Shown: in pieces, positions 1 through 5,580 of the stretch
Position numbering within the stretch: the first letter of the stretch is position 1
Layout: every line of letters begins with the position of its first letter
Source: Hyphomicrobiales bacterium
GTDB taxonomy: Bacteria; Pseudomonadota; Alphaproteobacteria; Rhizobiales; Beijerinckiaceae
NCBI GenBank assembly: GCA_930633495.1
Contig: CAKNFJ010000002.1
Coordinates: 62,001 to 126,000, forward strand
Direction: 5' to 3'
Length of the DNA: 64,000 bases
Program-made: the position numbers and the translations under genes
The notes under the pieces: generated by a model
Database searches by the model: none
Seen by the model: the letters and a program-made list of their open reading frames with translations, nothing else
Told to the model about the DNA's origin: nothing

Positions 1-99
1 CCCGAGGATGAAGCGCTCAGTTTCATCGAGAAGGCCGTCGGTCTGTTTCGTAGTCGTGGCTCCGGGGCGGCCCCGAGCGGTGCCGACGCGGAGCAGTAA
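1..99 (+). CDS. C-terminal end of a truncated hypothetical gene
   Basis: An open frame enters from the left edge and ends at TAA 97-99, giving 32 residues of which the last dozen are Ala/Gly/Ser-rich. Its start and most of the protein lie outside the window, so no function can be read. It converges on the minus-strand gene ending at 120. Confidence 0.6.
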   Translation, partial: PEDEALSFIEKAVGLFRSRGSGAAPSGADAEQ

Positions 100-119
100 G
101 GCCGCGCCGGCTTCGGCAA

Positions 120-1454
120 TTACATTCCGGGACGCATCTCGTTCTGACGACGGACGATGGTGCGCGCCTCCTTGACGAAGGCAGAGAGCATCCGGGGCGA
201 CGACGGGTAGCTGCCCTGCGGAACCGGCAGGCGCCCTTCGTACTGGCGCAGCTCGTTCAGCTTCTCGACGAATGCGTGCGTGCTGTTGACGCCGAATTCG
301 GGCGAGAGATGCTCCGGCCACTCCGCGCCCCGCAGCTGCCCGTATGGCGGCGCCCGGAAGATTTCCGGACGCTGCCGGAAGCGGGTGCGGTCCGGATCTG
401 CAAGCGGACGATCGGGCAGCTGTTTCGCCTCGGGAGGAACAGGCGTCGACGTCGGGGCAGCCACCGTTGCCAGTTCCACCGGCGCCTTTGGCATCCTGCA
501 GATGCGATACGCGATCGCCGTGTTCAGAAGATCGAGGATCTCGCGGACCGCGCCCGGCGTGAGGTCAGAGCCGACGCCGGTCTTCGTGCGCAGTTCGCGC
601 GAAAGCTTCGAGTGCAGATCGTCCTTGGCATGGCGCTTGCCGCTCACCTGCTCGGAGGCAGCGACCCGCATGGCTTCCAGGAACACGTCCGCAGAATAGC
701 CGGTCTGCTCTTCCAGCCGATCGACTCGGCTGACCAGATGGATTCGATGTTCGGCCAGATCATCGATCATCTCCAGGCCGAGCGCGGTATGCTTCTCGTC
801 TCGCAGCAACGCGATATGCATATCGACGGCCATATCGAAATGTTCGAGGCCATTCATGCGGTGCCAATAGGCCGTGTTCACCAGATCCGCGACGAGGCGG
901 AAAGCATTCTTGCCTGCTTCGCTCAGCCCGTCGAAACCGAAGCTCTTGCCATCCAGGCTGTTGCTCGCGAAGAGCATGCCGGCGTTGCGAATGAAGAGCA
1001 GCTCATTCGGCTCGCGATGATAGCGGCCGCCGATGCCGTCGAACAGGGACTTCTTCCACTCACGGGCGCGCGTCAGCTCGCCGTCGCGGCCGACCGCTTG
1101 AGGGGTAAGAAGAACGGTGAGATTTCCGCGGCTCGACAGCTCCGCCGTTGCGAGGAGGCGGCGCGACGGCAGGCGATCGATCTCGCGAACCTTCATCACC
1201 ACCGTGTCGGCATGCCGGCGATAATCTGCCAGGTAGCGGTCGGCGTTGCGCTTCTCGCCGAAGAGCGAGTTCTCACAGTCGACAATGGTCAGGGCCAGCC
1301 TGTCGGCATAGATTTCATCCGGGCCGCCGACCAGCGCCTCGATCGCCTTATCGGCATCGTTGAGCATGACACGGAGGTTCTCGTGCTCGTTGATGCCGCG
1401 GCAGCGGGTCTGACCATCAATTTTCTGGTCGGGGGCTTTCCAAACCTGGCGCAT
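120..1454 (-). CDS. Hypothetical protein; C-terminal domain shared with 59333-60949
   Basis: Unknown 444-residue protein. The ATG at 1454 follows an AGGACG ribosome site; an upstream extension would run through the palindrome at 1465-1489 and is unlikely. The last ~60 residues (EFGVNST, GRLPVPQGSYPSS, FVKEART) align by eye with the end of the protein at 59333-60949 (EFGAGST, GRLPVPHGGYPTS, LFKEART), so the two share a C-terminal domain. The middle is proline-rich and looks like a linker. The upstream dyad suggests specific regulation. Confidence 0.8.
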   Translation of the reverse strand: MRQVWKAPDQKIDGQTRCRGINEHENLRVMLNDADKAIEALVGGPDEIYADRLALTIVDCENSLFGEKRNADRYLADYRRHADTVVMKVREIDRLPSRRLLATAELSSRGNLTVLLTPQAVGRDGELTRAREWKKSLFDGIGGRYHREPNELLFIRNAGMLFASNSLDGKSFGFDGLSEAGKNAFRLVADLVNTAYWHRMNGLEHFDMAVDMHIALLRDEKHTALGLEMIDDLAEHRIHLVSRVDRLEEQTGYSADVFLEAMRVAASEQVSGKRHAKDDLHSKLSRELRTKTGVGSDLTPGAVREILDLLNTAIAYRICRMPKAPVELATVAAPTSTPVPPEAKQLPDRPLADPDRTRFRQRPEIFRAPPYGQLRGAEWPEHLSPEFGVNSTHAFVEKLNELRQYEGRLPVPQGSYPSSPRMLSAFVKEARTIVRRQNEMRPGM

Positions 1455-1464
1455 AGGTCGTCCT

Positions 1465-1489
1465 GCAAAATTGGATCTCCCAATTTTGC
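1465..1489 (-). promoter_or_regulatory. Perfect 10-bp inverted repeat, probable operator
   Basis: GCAAAATTGG (1465-1474), five bases, CCAATTTTGC (1480-1489). This perfect AT-rich dyad sits 11-35 bases upstream of the ATG at 1454, where a repressor would block the promoter or ribosome access. No T-run follows, so it is not a terminator. Confidence 0.55.
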
Positions 1490-1533
1490 TAAGAGCGCCC
1501 GATGAAAGGCACAAAGACCGAGGGCTCGCGCTG

Positions 1534-1725
1534 CTAGAGCCGCAAGAACGATGCGACCGCCTCTTCCTCAGCCTCGGGAGCCGTCAAGCCCGCTTCTTCA
1601 AGGATGCGAGCAAGCTCGTCTGGATGATCAACTTCAAGCAGCAGCATGGCTGCGTTCGCGCCAATCTCCCCGCCCGCGTAGGCAGTGGCTGGGTCGGCGA
1701 TGATCGATTCGAAATCAAGGACCAT
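1534..1725 (-). CDS. Small acidic hypothetical protein
   Basis: A 63-residue frame starting MVLDFESIIADP; an in-frame GTG at 1734 is an alternative start. It is rich in Ala, Glu and Leu and probably helical. It lies 57 bases downstream of the same-strand gene at 1782-2195 and is probably cotranscribed with it. No family recognised. Confidence 0.5.
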   Translation of the reverse strand: MVLDFESIIADPATAYAGGEIGANAAMLLLEVDHPDELARILEEAGLTAPEAEEEAVASFLRL

Positions 1726-1781
1726 GTGACGCACTCGTGGACGTGCGCTACATTACTTCGATCACGCGCTCGCGTGAATGC

Positions 1782-2195
1782 CTATCGACGGAAGGCCGGC
1801 CCAGGCACGTCCTCTTCGGCCAGCATATCATCGGCCACCACGCGCGCGGCCCGGGCCATTCTCACGGCGTCGAAGCGGGGCCCTCCCACATTCCCGAGTT
1901 CCTGCGCATAGGCCACGGATGCCTCCAGCAAGCTGGTTGAGATCACTGCCATGACGCGGGCGGGCGACTTACCCTCTGACCCCGTTGCAATGGCGTAGCG
2001 AACGGTCGCGGCCTCGATATCGCGAGCGAGTTGCGCCAAGGCAGCCTCTTCGCCCGCATCGCAGCCCACTGCGAGATGTGCGTAAGGGCTCGGCTGCGCC
2101 GGCACGCGTCGCGGAATCGATCGTGCTGGACCGGACACGAGGCGAAGATGGCCCCTGGTTCGAGTTCTTGACGCCTTGCCAGATACCGGCTTCAT
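1782..2195 (-). CDS. Hypothetical protein, 137 aa
   Basis: The ATG at 2195 is preceded by an excellent AAGGAG site. The first 35 residues are basic and Arg-rich; the remainder is an Ala-rich helical segment. It is the first gene of a two-gene minus-strand unit with 1534-1725, just downstream of the tRNA array. No family recognised. Confidence 0.65.
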   Translation of the reverse strand: MKPVSGKASRTRTRGHLRLVSGPARSIPRRVPAQPSPYAHLAVGCDAGEEAALAQLARDIEAATVRYAIATGSEGKSPARVMAVISTSLLEASVAYAQELGNVGGPRFDAVRMARAARVVADDMLAEEDVPGPAFRR

Positions 2196-2240
2196 CGTCT
2201 CTCCTTCGCGAACCCAGCGCGCCGGACGGAGGAATGGTGT

Positions 2241-2262
2241 AAGGAATGTATCGGCATTCCTT
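2241..2262. repeat. 8-bp inverted repeat after the tRNA array
   Basis: AAGGAATG (2241-2248) and CATTCCTT (2255-2262) with a six-base loop, between the last tRNA and the minus-strand gene starting at 2195. It has no T-run. It could be a processing hairpin at the 3' end of the tRNA transcript or an operator. It contains ATTCCTTG, an octamer that recurs in this window. Confidence 0.4.
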
Positions 2263-2382
2263 GAAATCCGGAAATGCGAGTGGGATCGGCGAAGCCATTC
2301 GTTTCGTCGCTAGTGGGGGGCGGCCGGAATTGCTCCGGCGGCGGCTCCTGGCTGCTGAGACGTTCTCTGAGCCCCAAGTTGG

Positions 2383-2456
2383 TGCGCTCGGCCAGAGTCG
2401 AACTGGCAAAAATCCGCTCCTGAAGCGGGCGCGTCTACCATTTTCGCCACGAGCGC
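2383..2456 (-). tRNA. tRNA-Leu(CAG) with a short variable loop
   Basis: Acceptor GCGCTCG/CGAGCGC, discriminator A, encoded CCA at 2380-2382, a leucine-type D loop and T arm GCCAG-TTCGACT-CTGGC. The anticodon loop TTCAGGA gives CAG. The anticodon stem has a C-A mismatch at 27-43. The variable loop is only TTTTT (five bases), whereas bacterial tRNA-Leu normally carries a long variable arm, so charging and function are uncertain. Confidence 0.75.
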
Positions 2457-2464
2457 ATTGGTGG

Positions 2465-2548
2465 TGCGGGCAGCAGGACTCGAACCTGCACGGCTTGAAG
2501 CCACCAGATTTTGAATCCGGCGCGTTCTACCAGTTTCGCCATGCCCGC
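2465..2548 (-). tRNA. tRNA-Leu(CAA)
   Basis: Acceptor GCGGGCA/TGCCCGC, A73, encoded CCA at 2462-2464. Anticodon arm CCGGA-TTCAAAA-TCTGG gives CAA (reads UUG). It has a long variable arm (GGCTTCAAGCC hairpin) and T arm GCAGG-TTCGAGT-CCTGC. A regular class II leucine tRNA. Confidence 0.9.
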
Positions 2549-2568
2549 GAAGAGGAGAAAGAAGGTGG

Positions 2569-2652
2569 TACGGACGGGGAGGCTCGAACTCCCAGGGATC
2601 TTTCGATCGCGCGCCCTCAACGCGCTGCGTCTACCAGTTTCGCCACGTCCGC
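2569..2652 (-). tRNA. tRNA-Leu(GAG)
   Basis: Acceptor GCGGACG/CGTCCGT with a G1-U72 pair, A73, encoded CCA at 2566-2568. Anticodon arm GCGCG-TTGAGGG-CGCGC gives GAG (reads CUC/CUU). Long variable arm present; T arm GGGAG-TTCGAGC-CTCCC. Confidence 0.9.
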
Positions 2653-2694
2653 ATTTGCACCTCAGCGAGCCTGCAGCTCGCCGGTCATCGTTGG

Positions 2695-2786
2695 CGGACA
2701 GGGCGAGATTTGAACTCGCGGAGGAGCCTATTCAGCCCCTCGGTGGGGTTCGAAGCCACCGCCTTCAGCCACTCAGCCACCTGTCC
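2695..2786 (-). tRNA. tRNA-Ser(CGA), first copy
   Basis: Acceptor GGACAGG/CCTGTCC, G73, encoded CCA at 2692-2694, a serine-type D arm and an extended variable arm. The anticodon loop TTCGAAC gives CGA (reads UCG), with a C-C mismatch at the base pair next to the loop. T arm GCGAG-TTCAAAT-CTCGC. Confidence 0.85.
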
Positions 2787-2871
2787 GTACCTTCTTTCCG
2801 CCCGCCTGGTGGGAGCCAATGGCTCGACCGACCAAGCGGGCGCTGAAATTCATGCGTTTTTGGAGGGGTGG

Positions 2872-2958
2872 CGGAGCAGGTGAGATTCGAACTCACGGTG
2901 GGATTTCGCCCACGGCGGCTTTCAAGGCCGCTGTCTTAAGCCACTCGACCACTGCTCC
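2872..2958 (-). tRNA. tRNA-Ser(UGA)
   Basis: Acceptor GGAGCAG/CTGCTCC, G73, encoded CCA at 2869-2871. Anticodon arm GCGGC-CTTGAAA-GCCGC gives UGA. Variable-arm hairpin GTGGGCGAAATCCCAC; T arm GTGAG-TTCGAAT-CTCAC. The same anticodon arm, or close variants of it, recurs through the hairpin array at 3306-4148. Confidence 0.92.
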
Positions 2959-3008
2959 GATTCCCAGCTCCTTGAGATGAACCCAAGGGGCATTCCTTGA
3001 TGTTTTGG

Positions 3009-3095
3009 AGGAGAGCGAGGGATTCGAACCCTCGAAAGACTCGCGCCTTTAGCCGATTTCCAACCGGCCGCAATAGACCACTCTGCCAGCTCTCC
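3009..3095 (-). tRNA. tRNA-Ser(GGA)
   Basis: Acceptor GGAGAGC/GCTCTCC, encoded CCA at 3006-3008. Anticodon arm GCCGG-TTGGAAA-TCGGC gives GGA (reads UCC/UCU). Long variable arm; T arm GAGGG-TTCGAAT-CCCTC. Confidence 0.92.
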
Positions 3096-3150
3096 GTCCG
3101 TGATCCTCACCGAAGCAAGGAAGTTCTGTCCTATTTTTGCGCGCGCTGCG

Positions 3151-3237
3151 CAGAGAGGGAGGGATTCGAACCCCCGCTAGACTTTCGCCTAGGCCTGCTT
3201 TCGAAACAGGCGTCATCAGCCACTCGACCACCTCTCC
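3151..3237 (-). tRNA. tRNA-Ser(CGA), second copy
   Basis: Acceptor GGAGAGG/CCTCTCT (G1-U72), G73, CCA not encoded. The anticodon loop TTCGAAA gives CGA. Long variable arm; T arm GGGGG-TTCGAAT-CCCTC. It is a second reader of UCG, different in sequence from the copy at 2695-2786. Confidence 0.88.
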
Positions 3238-3260
3238 AAGCGCGCAAACCTACCAGGTCG

Positions 3261-3300
3261 CCAGCAACAGGGAGCGAGGTGATGCTCGACCTGTTGCTGG
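3261..3300. repeat. 11-bp perfect hairpin at the edge of the hairpin array
   Basis: CCAGCAACAGG (3261-3271) pairs perfectly with CCTGTTGCTGG (3290-3300), and the loop itself holds GAGC/GCTC. No T-run flanks it. It separates the second tRNA-Ser(CGA) from the anticodon-like hairpin array and could be a transcript processing boundary. Confidence 0.6.
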
Positions 3301-3305
3301 CCCTC

Positions 3306-3400
3306 ATGGGTGGGAAGCTCCGGATTTCGAATCCGGCAGACCGCCTCACGACTTTCCTGGCCGCAGCAGTCACGGCGGCTTTCAAGGCCGCTGCCTCCAT
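3306..3400. ncRNA. Cloverleaf-like unit 1
   Basis: Weak closing stem ATGGG/CTCCAT (3306-3310 with 3396-3400, one G-U). Three hairpins with loops TTTCGAA (3325-3331), TTTCCTG (3353-3359) and TTTCAAG (3380-3386). The third is the complement of the tRNA-Ser(UGA) anticodon arm. Confidence 0.45.
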
Positions 3401-3405
3401 ATCTC

Positions 3406-3450
3406 GGCTGCCGGCGAAGCGCGATTTCAAGTCGCTTCCACCAGACAGCC
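3406..3450. ncRNA. Single-arm unit 1b
   Basis: GGCTG (3406-3410) pairs with CAGCC (3446-3450) around one hairpin, GCGA-TTTCAAG-TCGC (loop 3425-3431), itself extended by GAA/TTC. Possibly a decayed unit that has lost two arms. Confidence 0.4.
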
Positions 3451-3540
3451 TTGCCGAAGCCTCTGGATCTCAAGTCCAGTAGGCATGCCAGCTTTCGAGG
3501 CTGGCTTCCCGACGGCTTTCAAGGCCGCCGCTATCGGCAA
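3451..3540. ncRNA. Cloverleaf-like unit 2
   Basis: Perfect 7-bp closing stem TTGCCGA/TCGGCAA (3451-3457, 3534-3540), exactly 90 nt. Three hairpins with loops TCTCAAG (3468-3474), TTTCGAG (3493-3499) and TTTCAAG (3517-3523). The first is extended by GCCT/AGGC. Confidence 0.6.
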
Positions 3541-3542
3541 AT

Positions 3543-3616
3543 CACGGGGTATAATTCGGATCGAGACCGATCGCCTCAGAGCCCGGGTCAATGCGAGTTC
3601 AAGTCGCCTGCCCGTG
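3543..3616. ncRNA. Cloverleaf-like unit 3
   Basis: Closing stem CACGGG/CCCGTG (3543-3548, 3611-3616). It contains hairpins TCGG-ATCGAGA-CCGA (loop 3560-3566) and GCGA-GTTCAAG-TCGC (loop 3597-3603); the middle arm is weak. It is shorter than its neighbours. Confidence 0.45.
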
Positions 3617-3627
3617 CTCACGGCCGC

Positions 3628-3718
3628 TGCAGGAAGCTCCGGATTTCAAGTCCGGTGGGAGCGAGCAAATTTCGAGTTTGTCGCAGCCAGGGCGGCTTTC
3701 CGGGCCGCTGCTCCTGCA
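3628..3718. ncRNA. Cloverleaf-like unit 4
   Basis: Perfect 7-bp closing stem TGCAGGA/TCCTGCA (3628-3634, 3712-3718), 91 nt. Hairpin loops TTTCAAG (3644-3650), TTTCGAG (3670-3676) and TTTCCGG (3697-3703). The middle arm is lengthened by GCGA/TCGC. Confidence 0.62.
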
Positions 3719-3732
3719 AGGTCTCCGAAGCG

Positions 3733-3823
3733 GCGGAGGGCAATCCGGAGTTCTGGTCCGGTGGGCGCTGCCGGCGTTCTGGGCCGGTTCTACCCGACGG
3801 CTTTCAAGGCCGTCTGCCTCCGC
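3733..3823. ncRNA. Cloverleaf-like unit 5
   Basis: Perfect 7-bp closing stem GCGGAGG/CCTCCGC (3733-3739, 3817-3823), 91 nt. Three hairpins with 5-6 bp stems and loops GTTCTGG (3750-3756), GTTCTGG (3776-3782) and TTTCAAG (3802-3808). The cleanest four-way junction of the array. Confidence 0.65.
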
Positions 3824-3826
3824 AGG

Positions 3827-3915
3827 CGAAGAGGATCCAGGTTTCCGACCTGGAGGGCTGGTCTGCAGCTTTCTGGGCTGCACCTGGCCGACGGCTTTCA
3901 AGGCCGCCCCCTTCG
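3827..3915. ncRNA. Cloverleaf-like unit 6
   Basis: Closing stem CGAAG/CTTCG (3827-3831, 3911-3915), extendable past one mismatch by two G-C pairs; 89 nt. Loops TTTCCGA (3842-3848), TTTCTGG (3870-3876) and TTTCAAG (3896-3902), all on strong stems. Confidence 0.55.
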
Positions 3916-3922
3916 TTTGGTT

Positions 3923-4004
3923 CAGGAAGCCCGGTTCCCCCGGTTGATCGCGCTCCGACTTTCTTGGCCGGTGCCATCTGACGGTTGTCGAAACCGCCTT
4001 CCTG
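3923..4004. ncRNA. Cloverleaf-like unit 7
   Basis: Perfect 7-bp closing stem CAGGAAG/CTTCCTG (3923-3929, 3998-4004), 82 nt. First arm CCGG/CCGG with a short loop, then loops TTTCTTG (3960-3966) and TGTCGAA (3986-3992). Confidence 0.55.
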
Positions 4005-4009
4005 CTTCG

Positions 4010-4079
4010 AGGAAGAGAGCCCGGGAGAACCAGGTTGGCTGCAGTCGGCCTTCCGAGCCGCTGCCTGCTGTCTCTTCCT
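4010..4079. ncRNA. Cloverleaf-like unit 8
   Basis: Perfect 9-bp closing stem AGGAAGAGA/TCTCTTCCT (4010-4018, 4071-4079). It encloses an AACC/GGTT hairpin and CGGC-CTTCCGA-GCCG (loop 4050-4056). 70 nt; one arm is missing or degenerate. Confidence 0.5.
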
Positions 4080-4102
4080 ATCTCGTCAGCGCCGAAGCGC
4101 TG

Positions 4103-4148
4103 TCCTCAGCATGCACGGAGCACCTCCGCGCTCAACATGCTCTGAGGA
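4103..4148. ncRNA. Terminal hairpin unit 9
   Basis: TCCTCAG (4103-4109) pairs with CTGAGGA (4142-4148); inside lie CATG/CATG and CGGAG/CTCCG. It has no anticodon-type loop. It ends the array, with the CCA end of tRNA-Tyr five bases beyond it. Confidence 0.4.
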
Positions 4149-4155
4149 AATCTGG

Positions 4156-4244
4156 TGGATGATGGAAGGATTCGAACCCCATACCTATCAAAGGAGCTGA
4201 TTTACAGTCAGCCGCGGGCTCGCCAGTCCCGACGTTCATCATCC
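4156..4244 (-). tRNA. tRNA-Tyr(GUA)
   Basis: Acceptor GGATGAT/ATCATCC, A73, encoded CCA at 4153-4155. Anticodon arm GCTGA-CTGTAAA-TCAGC gives GUA. It has the long variable arm expected for bacterial tRNA-Tyr and a T arm with TTCGAAT. Confidence 0.93.
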
Positions 4245-4271
4245 GAAGGACCAATCCTTCAAATTCGGCGG

Positions 4272-4360
4272 CGGTCGGCGCGAGATTTGAACTCGCGGCG
4301 GACGGTGACGCCCGCTGCTGCTTAGCAAGCAGCTGGTTTAAGCCTCTCACCCAGCCGACC
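4272..4360 (-). tRNA. tRNA-Ser(GCU)
   Basis: Acceptor GGTCGGC/GCCGACC, G73, CCA not encoded. Anticodon arm GCTGC-TTGCTAA-GCAGC gives GCU (reads AGC/AGU). Long variable arm; T arm GCGAG-TTCAAAT-CTCGC. It is the promoter-proximal tRNA of the cluster. Upstream, TTGACA (complement of 4469-4474) could be a -35 box, but I see no matching -10. Confidence 0.92.
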
Positions 4361-4509
4361 TTCCGATTGAGGTTCGCGGCACGCCCTCGATGGGGCAGCG
4401 CAACTCCTCAGCTTGGGCTATCGCCCAACATGAGCGCACCGGTGTGGCGACCGATGCGCGAGCCAAATTGTCAAACAGCGGTGGGTCAATCGATGACCCG
4501 GAAATGAAA

Positions 4510-4551
4510 AAGGCGAAGCCCCCGATCGGTGTCCGACGGGGGCTTCGCCTT
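4510..4551 (-). terminator. Rho-independent terminator
   Basis: A 14-bp perfect stem, AAGGCGAAGCCCCC with its complement, around a 14-base loop. On the minus strand it is followed by a T-run. It ends minus-strand transcription from the promoter at 4781-4809 and separates that unit from the tRNA cluster. Confidence 0.85.
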
Positions 4552-4581
4552 GATCTTCAGTCTGTCGGGAGTTTGGGGGCC

Positions 4582-4743
4582 TCAGGGGCTCCCGTCATCC
4601 GCACAGTTTCGACCATGCCCCGTCGCGCTGTCCGAATAGGACAACGAGGAGAGTGAGAGACTGGACGACGACAGGCGAGCGGCAGCGATCGTGCGCTGGG
4701 CACGAGGCTTGAAGCCGTCCTTGCTGTCGAAGTGCGTAGCCAT
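4582..4743 (-). CDS. Possible small protein, 53 aa
   Basis: A 53-residue frame starting MATHFDSKDGFKPRA, with a basic N-terminal half and a Ser-rich second half. It sits between a good promoter (4781-4809) and a strong terminator (4510-4551), so this stretch is transcribed as a short unit. A second frame starting at 4756 covers the same DNA, and the transcript could also be a small RNA. No family recognised. Confidence 0.4.
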   Translation of the reverse strand: MATHFDSKDGFKPRAQRTIAAARLSSSSLSLSSLSYSDSATGHGRNCADDGSP

Positions 4744-4780
4744 CGAACTCACTCATCTCGTCCGGGATTGGACGATCCGC

Positions 4781-4809
4781 ATATCGTTGAAAGCCCCCGC
4801 CTCTGTCAA
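4781..4809 (-). promoter_or_regulatory. Sigma70-type promoter with dyad at the start site
   Basis: On the minus strand, TTGACA (complement of 4804-4809), a 17-base spacer, then CGATAT (complement of 4781-4786). The predicted start near 4774 falls in the dyad TCGTCC/GGACGA (4758-4775), which could be an operator or 5' hairpin. It drives the short unit that ends at the 4510-4551 terminator. Confidence 0.6.
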
Positions 4810-5086
4810 CAGGGGTGGTCAATTCATGCCACTGAAGGATTGAGATTGGTTAATTGGTCCACAATTCCTTGATCGTTGTGTCTTCAGTTCCACCAGGACA
4901 CGCCTTTTGGAGGTGGCCAATCATCTTGTTTCGCGCCTCGTTGGCCCCTTTCCGGCACGAATTCGGTGGACAGTGGTGCCAGCTAAAGCTGCGACGGCCT
5001 ATGATTGAGGGCGTTTATCCTTATAGCCTCACATGCATGGACATGATCGGGCGTTTCCGACGAACTGTGTGAGAGAAGGAGATGGC

Positions 5087-5464
5087 ATGAAGATCGAATT
5101 TATTGGTCTTACGCCGGATGGCCTGCGGGAGGCCGTGAGAACAGCTAAGGCCGATCTCTACAATGGCTCGCCTGCATTGGCTGTCGTAGAGTCGATCGTG
5201 GATGAGGTCTGCGAGCAGATGGCTGCGCAGGCCGAGTCTCATCAGAAATCGGCGCGAATCGCAATCGAATTGCCGGAGAGTCGGTGGCGGATCATCAAGG
5301 ACGCGATGATGTCTTTTGCTCTCAACGACAATATCGGTGCTCAAGTGATCGTTGACATTAAGAACGTGGTCATCTCGATCGCTATCGGTCTCGAAAAAGT
5401 TGAGACTGAGGAGGAATGGTTTTTGGGGAATCGTCGACCGCGGGTCGTCGACCCTCTCCGTTGA
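5087..5464 (+). CDS. Hypothetical protein, 125 aa
   Basis: The ATG at 5087 follows AAGGAG. The protein starts MKIEFIGLTPDGLREA. It is soluble with mixed helix and strand, has no signal peptide or visible motif, and ends in an Arg/Pro tail. It lies ~115 bases upstream of the RNA-ligase gene on the same strand, so cotranscription is possible. Family not recognised. Confidence 0.7.
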   Translation: MKIEFIGLTPDGLREAVRTAKADLYNGSPALAVVESIVDEVCEQMAAQAESHQKSARIAIELPESRWRIIKDAMMSFALNDNIGAQVIVDIKNVVISIAIGLEKVETEEEWFLGNRRPRVVDPLR

Positions 5465-5580
5465 TGGAATTACTCTTGGCGGATCGCCACGCCTCTCGTT
5501 TTGGTGGCTTCGGGCTGTAGCTTGTTGATTTGCCGCGTTCAGCAGGCAGGTTTTGCTCGAACCCGCGACTCAGGCCTCAG

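Larger units (their letters stand above)
3306..4148. repeat. Array of cloverleaf-like hairpin units with anticodon-type loops
   Basis: About 840 bases inside the tRNA cluster without a credible protein gene. I resolve nine to ten head-to-tail units. The main ones are 70-95 nt, each closed by a 5-9 bp stem and holding up to three hairpins of 4-6 bp with seven-base loops about 24-28 bases apart. Twenty loops read xxTCNxx on the plus strand, mostly TTTCNRG; on the minus strand they read as tRNA anticodon loops with anticodon NGA (Ser UCN). Arm spacing is not that of a canonical tRNA. Transcription was not shown; the flanking tRNAs are on the minus strand. Units are listed separately. Confidence 0.65.

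Noticed and set aside
2311..2376. Tenth tRNA beside tRNA-Leu(CAG)
   Set aside because: GC-rich hairpins and a GGGGC/GCCCC pair exist, but no anticodon or T-loop consensus; treated as intergenic.
3628..3823. Plus-strand suppressor or tRNA-Sec-like genes (anticodons UCA/UCN)
   Set aside because: Loops have U33 and purine 37, but no D loop, T loop or CCA end is present and arm spacing is wrong; all three arms per unit carry the same loop type.
3306..4148. CRISPR array
   Set aside because: There is periodicity, but no identical direct repeat of 24-40 bases with unique spacers; similarity is structural (stems and loops), and no cas genes are nearby.
3137..4162. Long plus-strand frame of 341 codons across the tRNA/hairpin region
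   Set aside because: Its residues are repeats of AFKAA, GFQGR and similar strings that arise from hairpin stems; it crosses a tRNA gene, has no ribosome site and no protein-like composition.
4854..5072. 72-codon plus-strand frame before 5087
   Set aside because: No ribosome site, unusual composition for the region, and it runs into the clear start at 5087.
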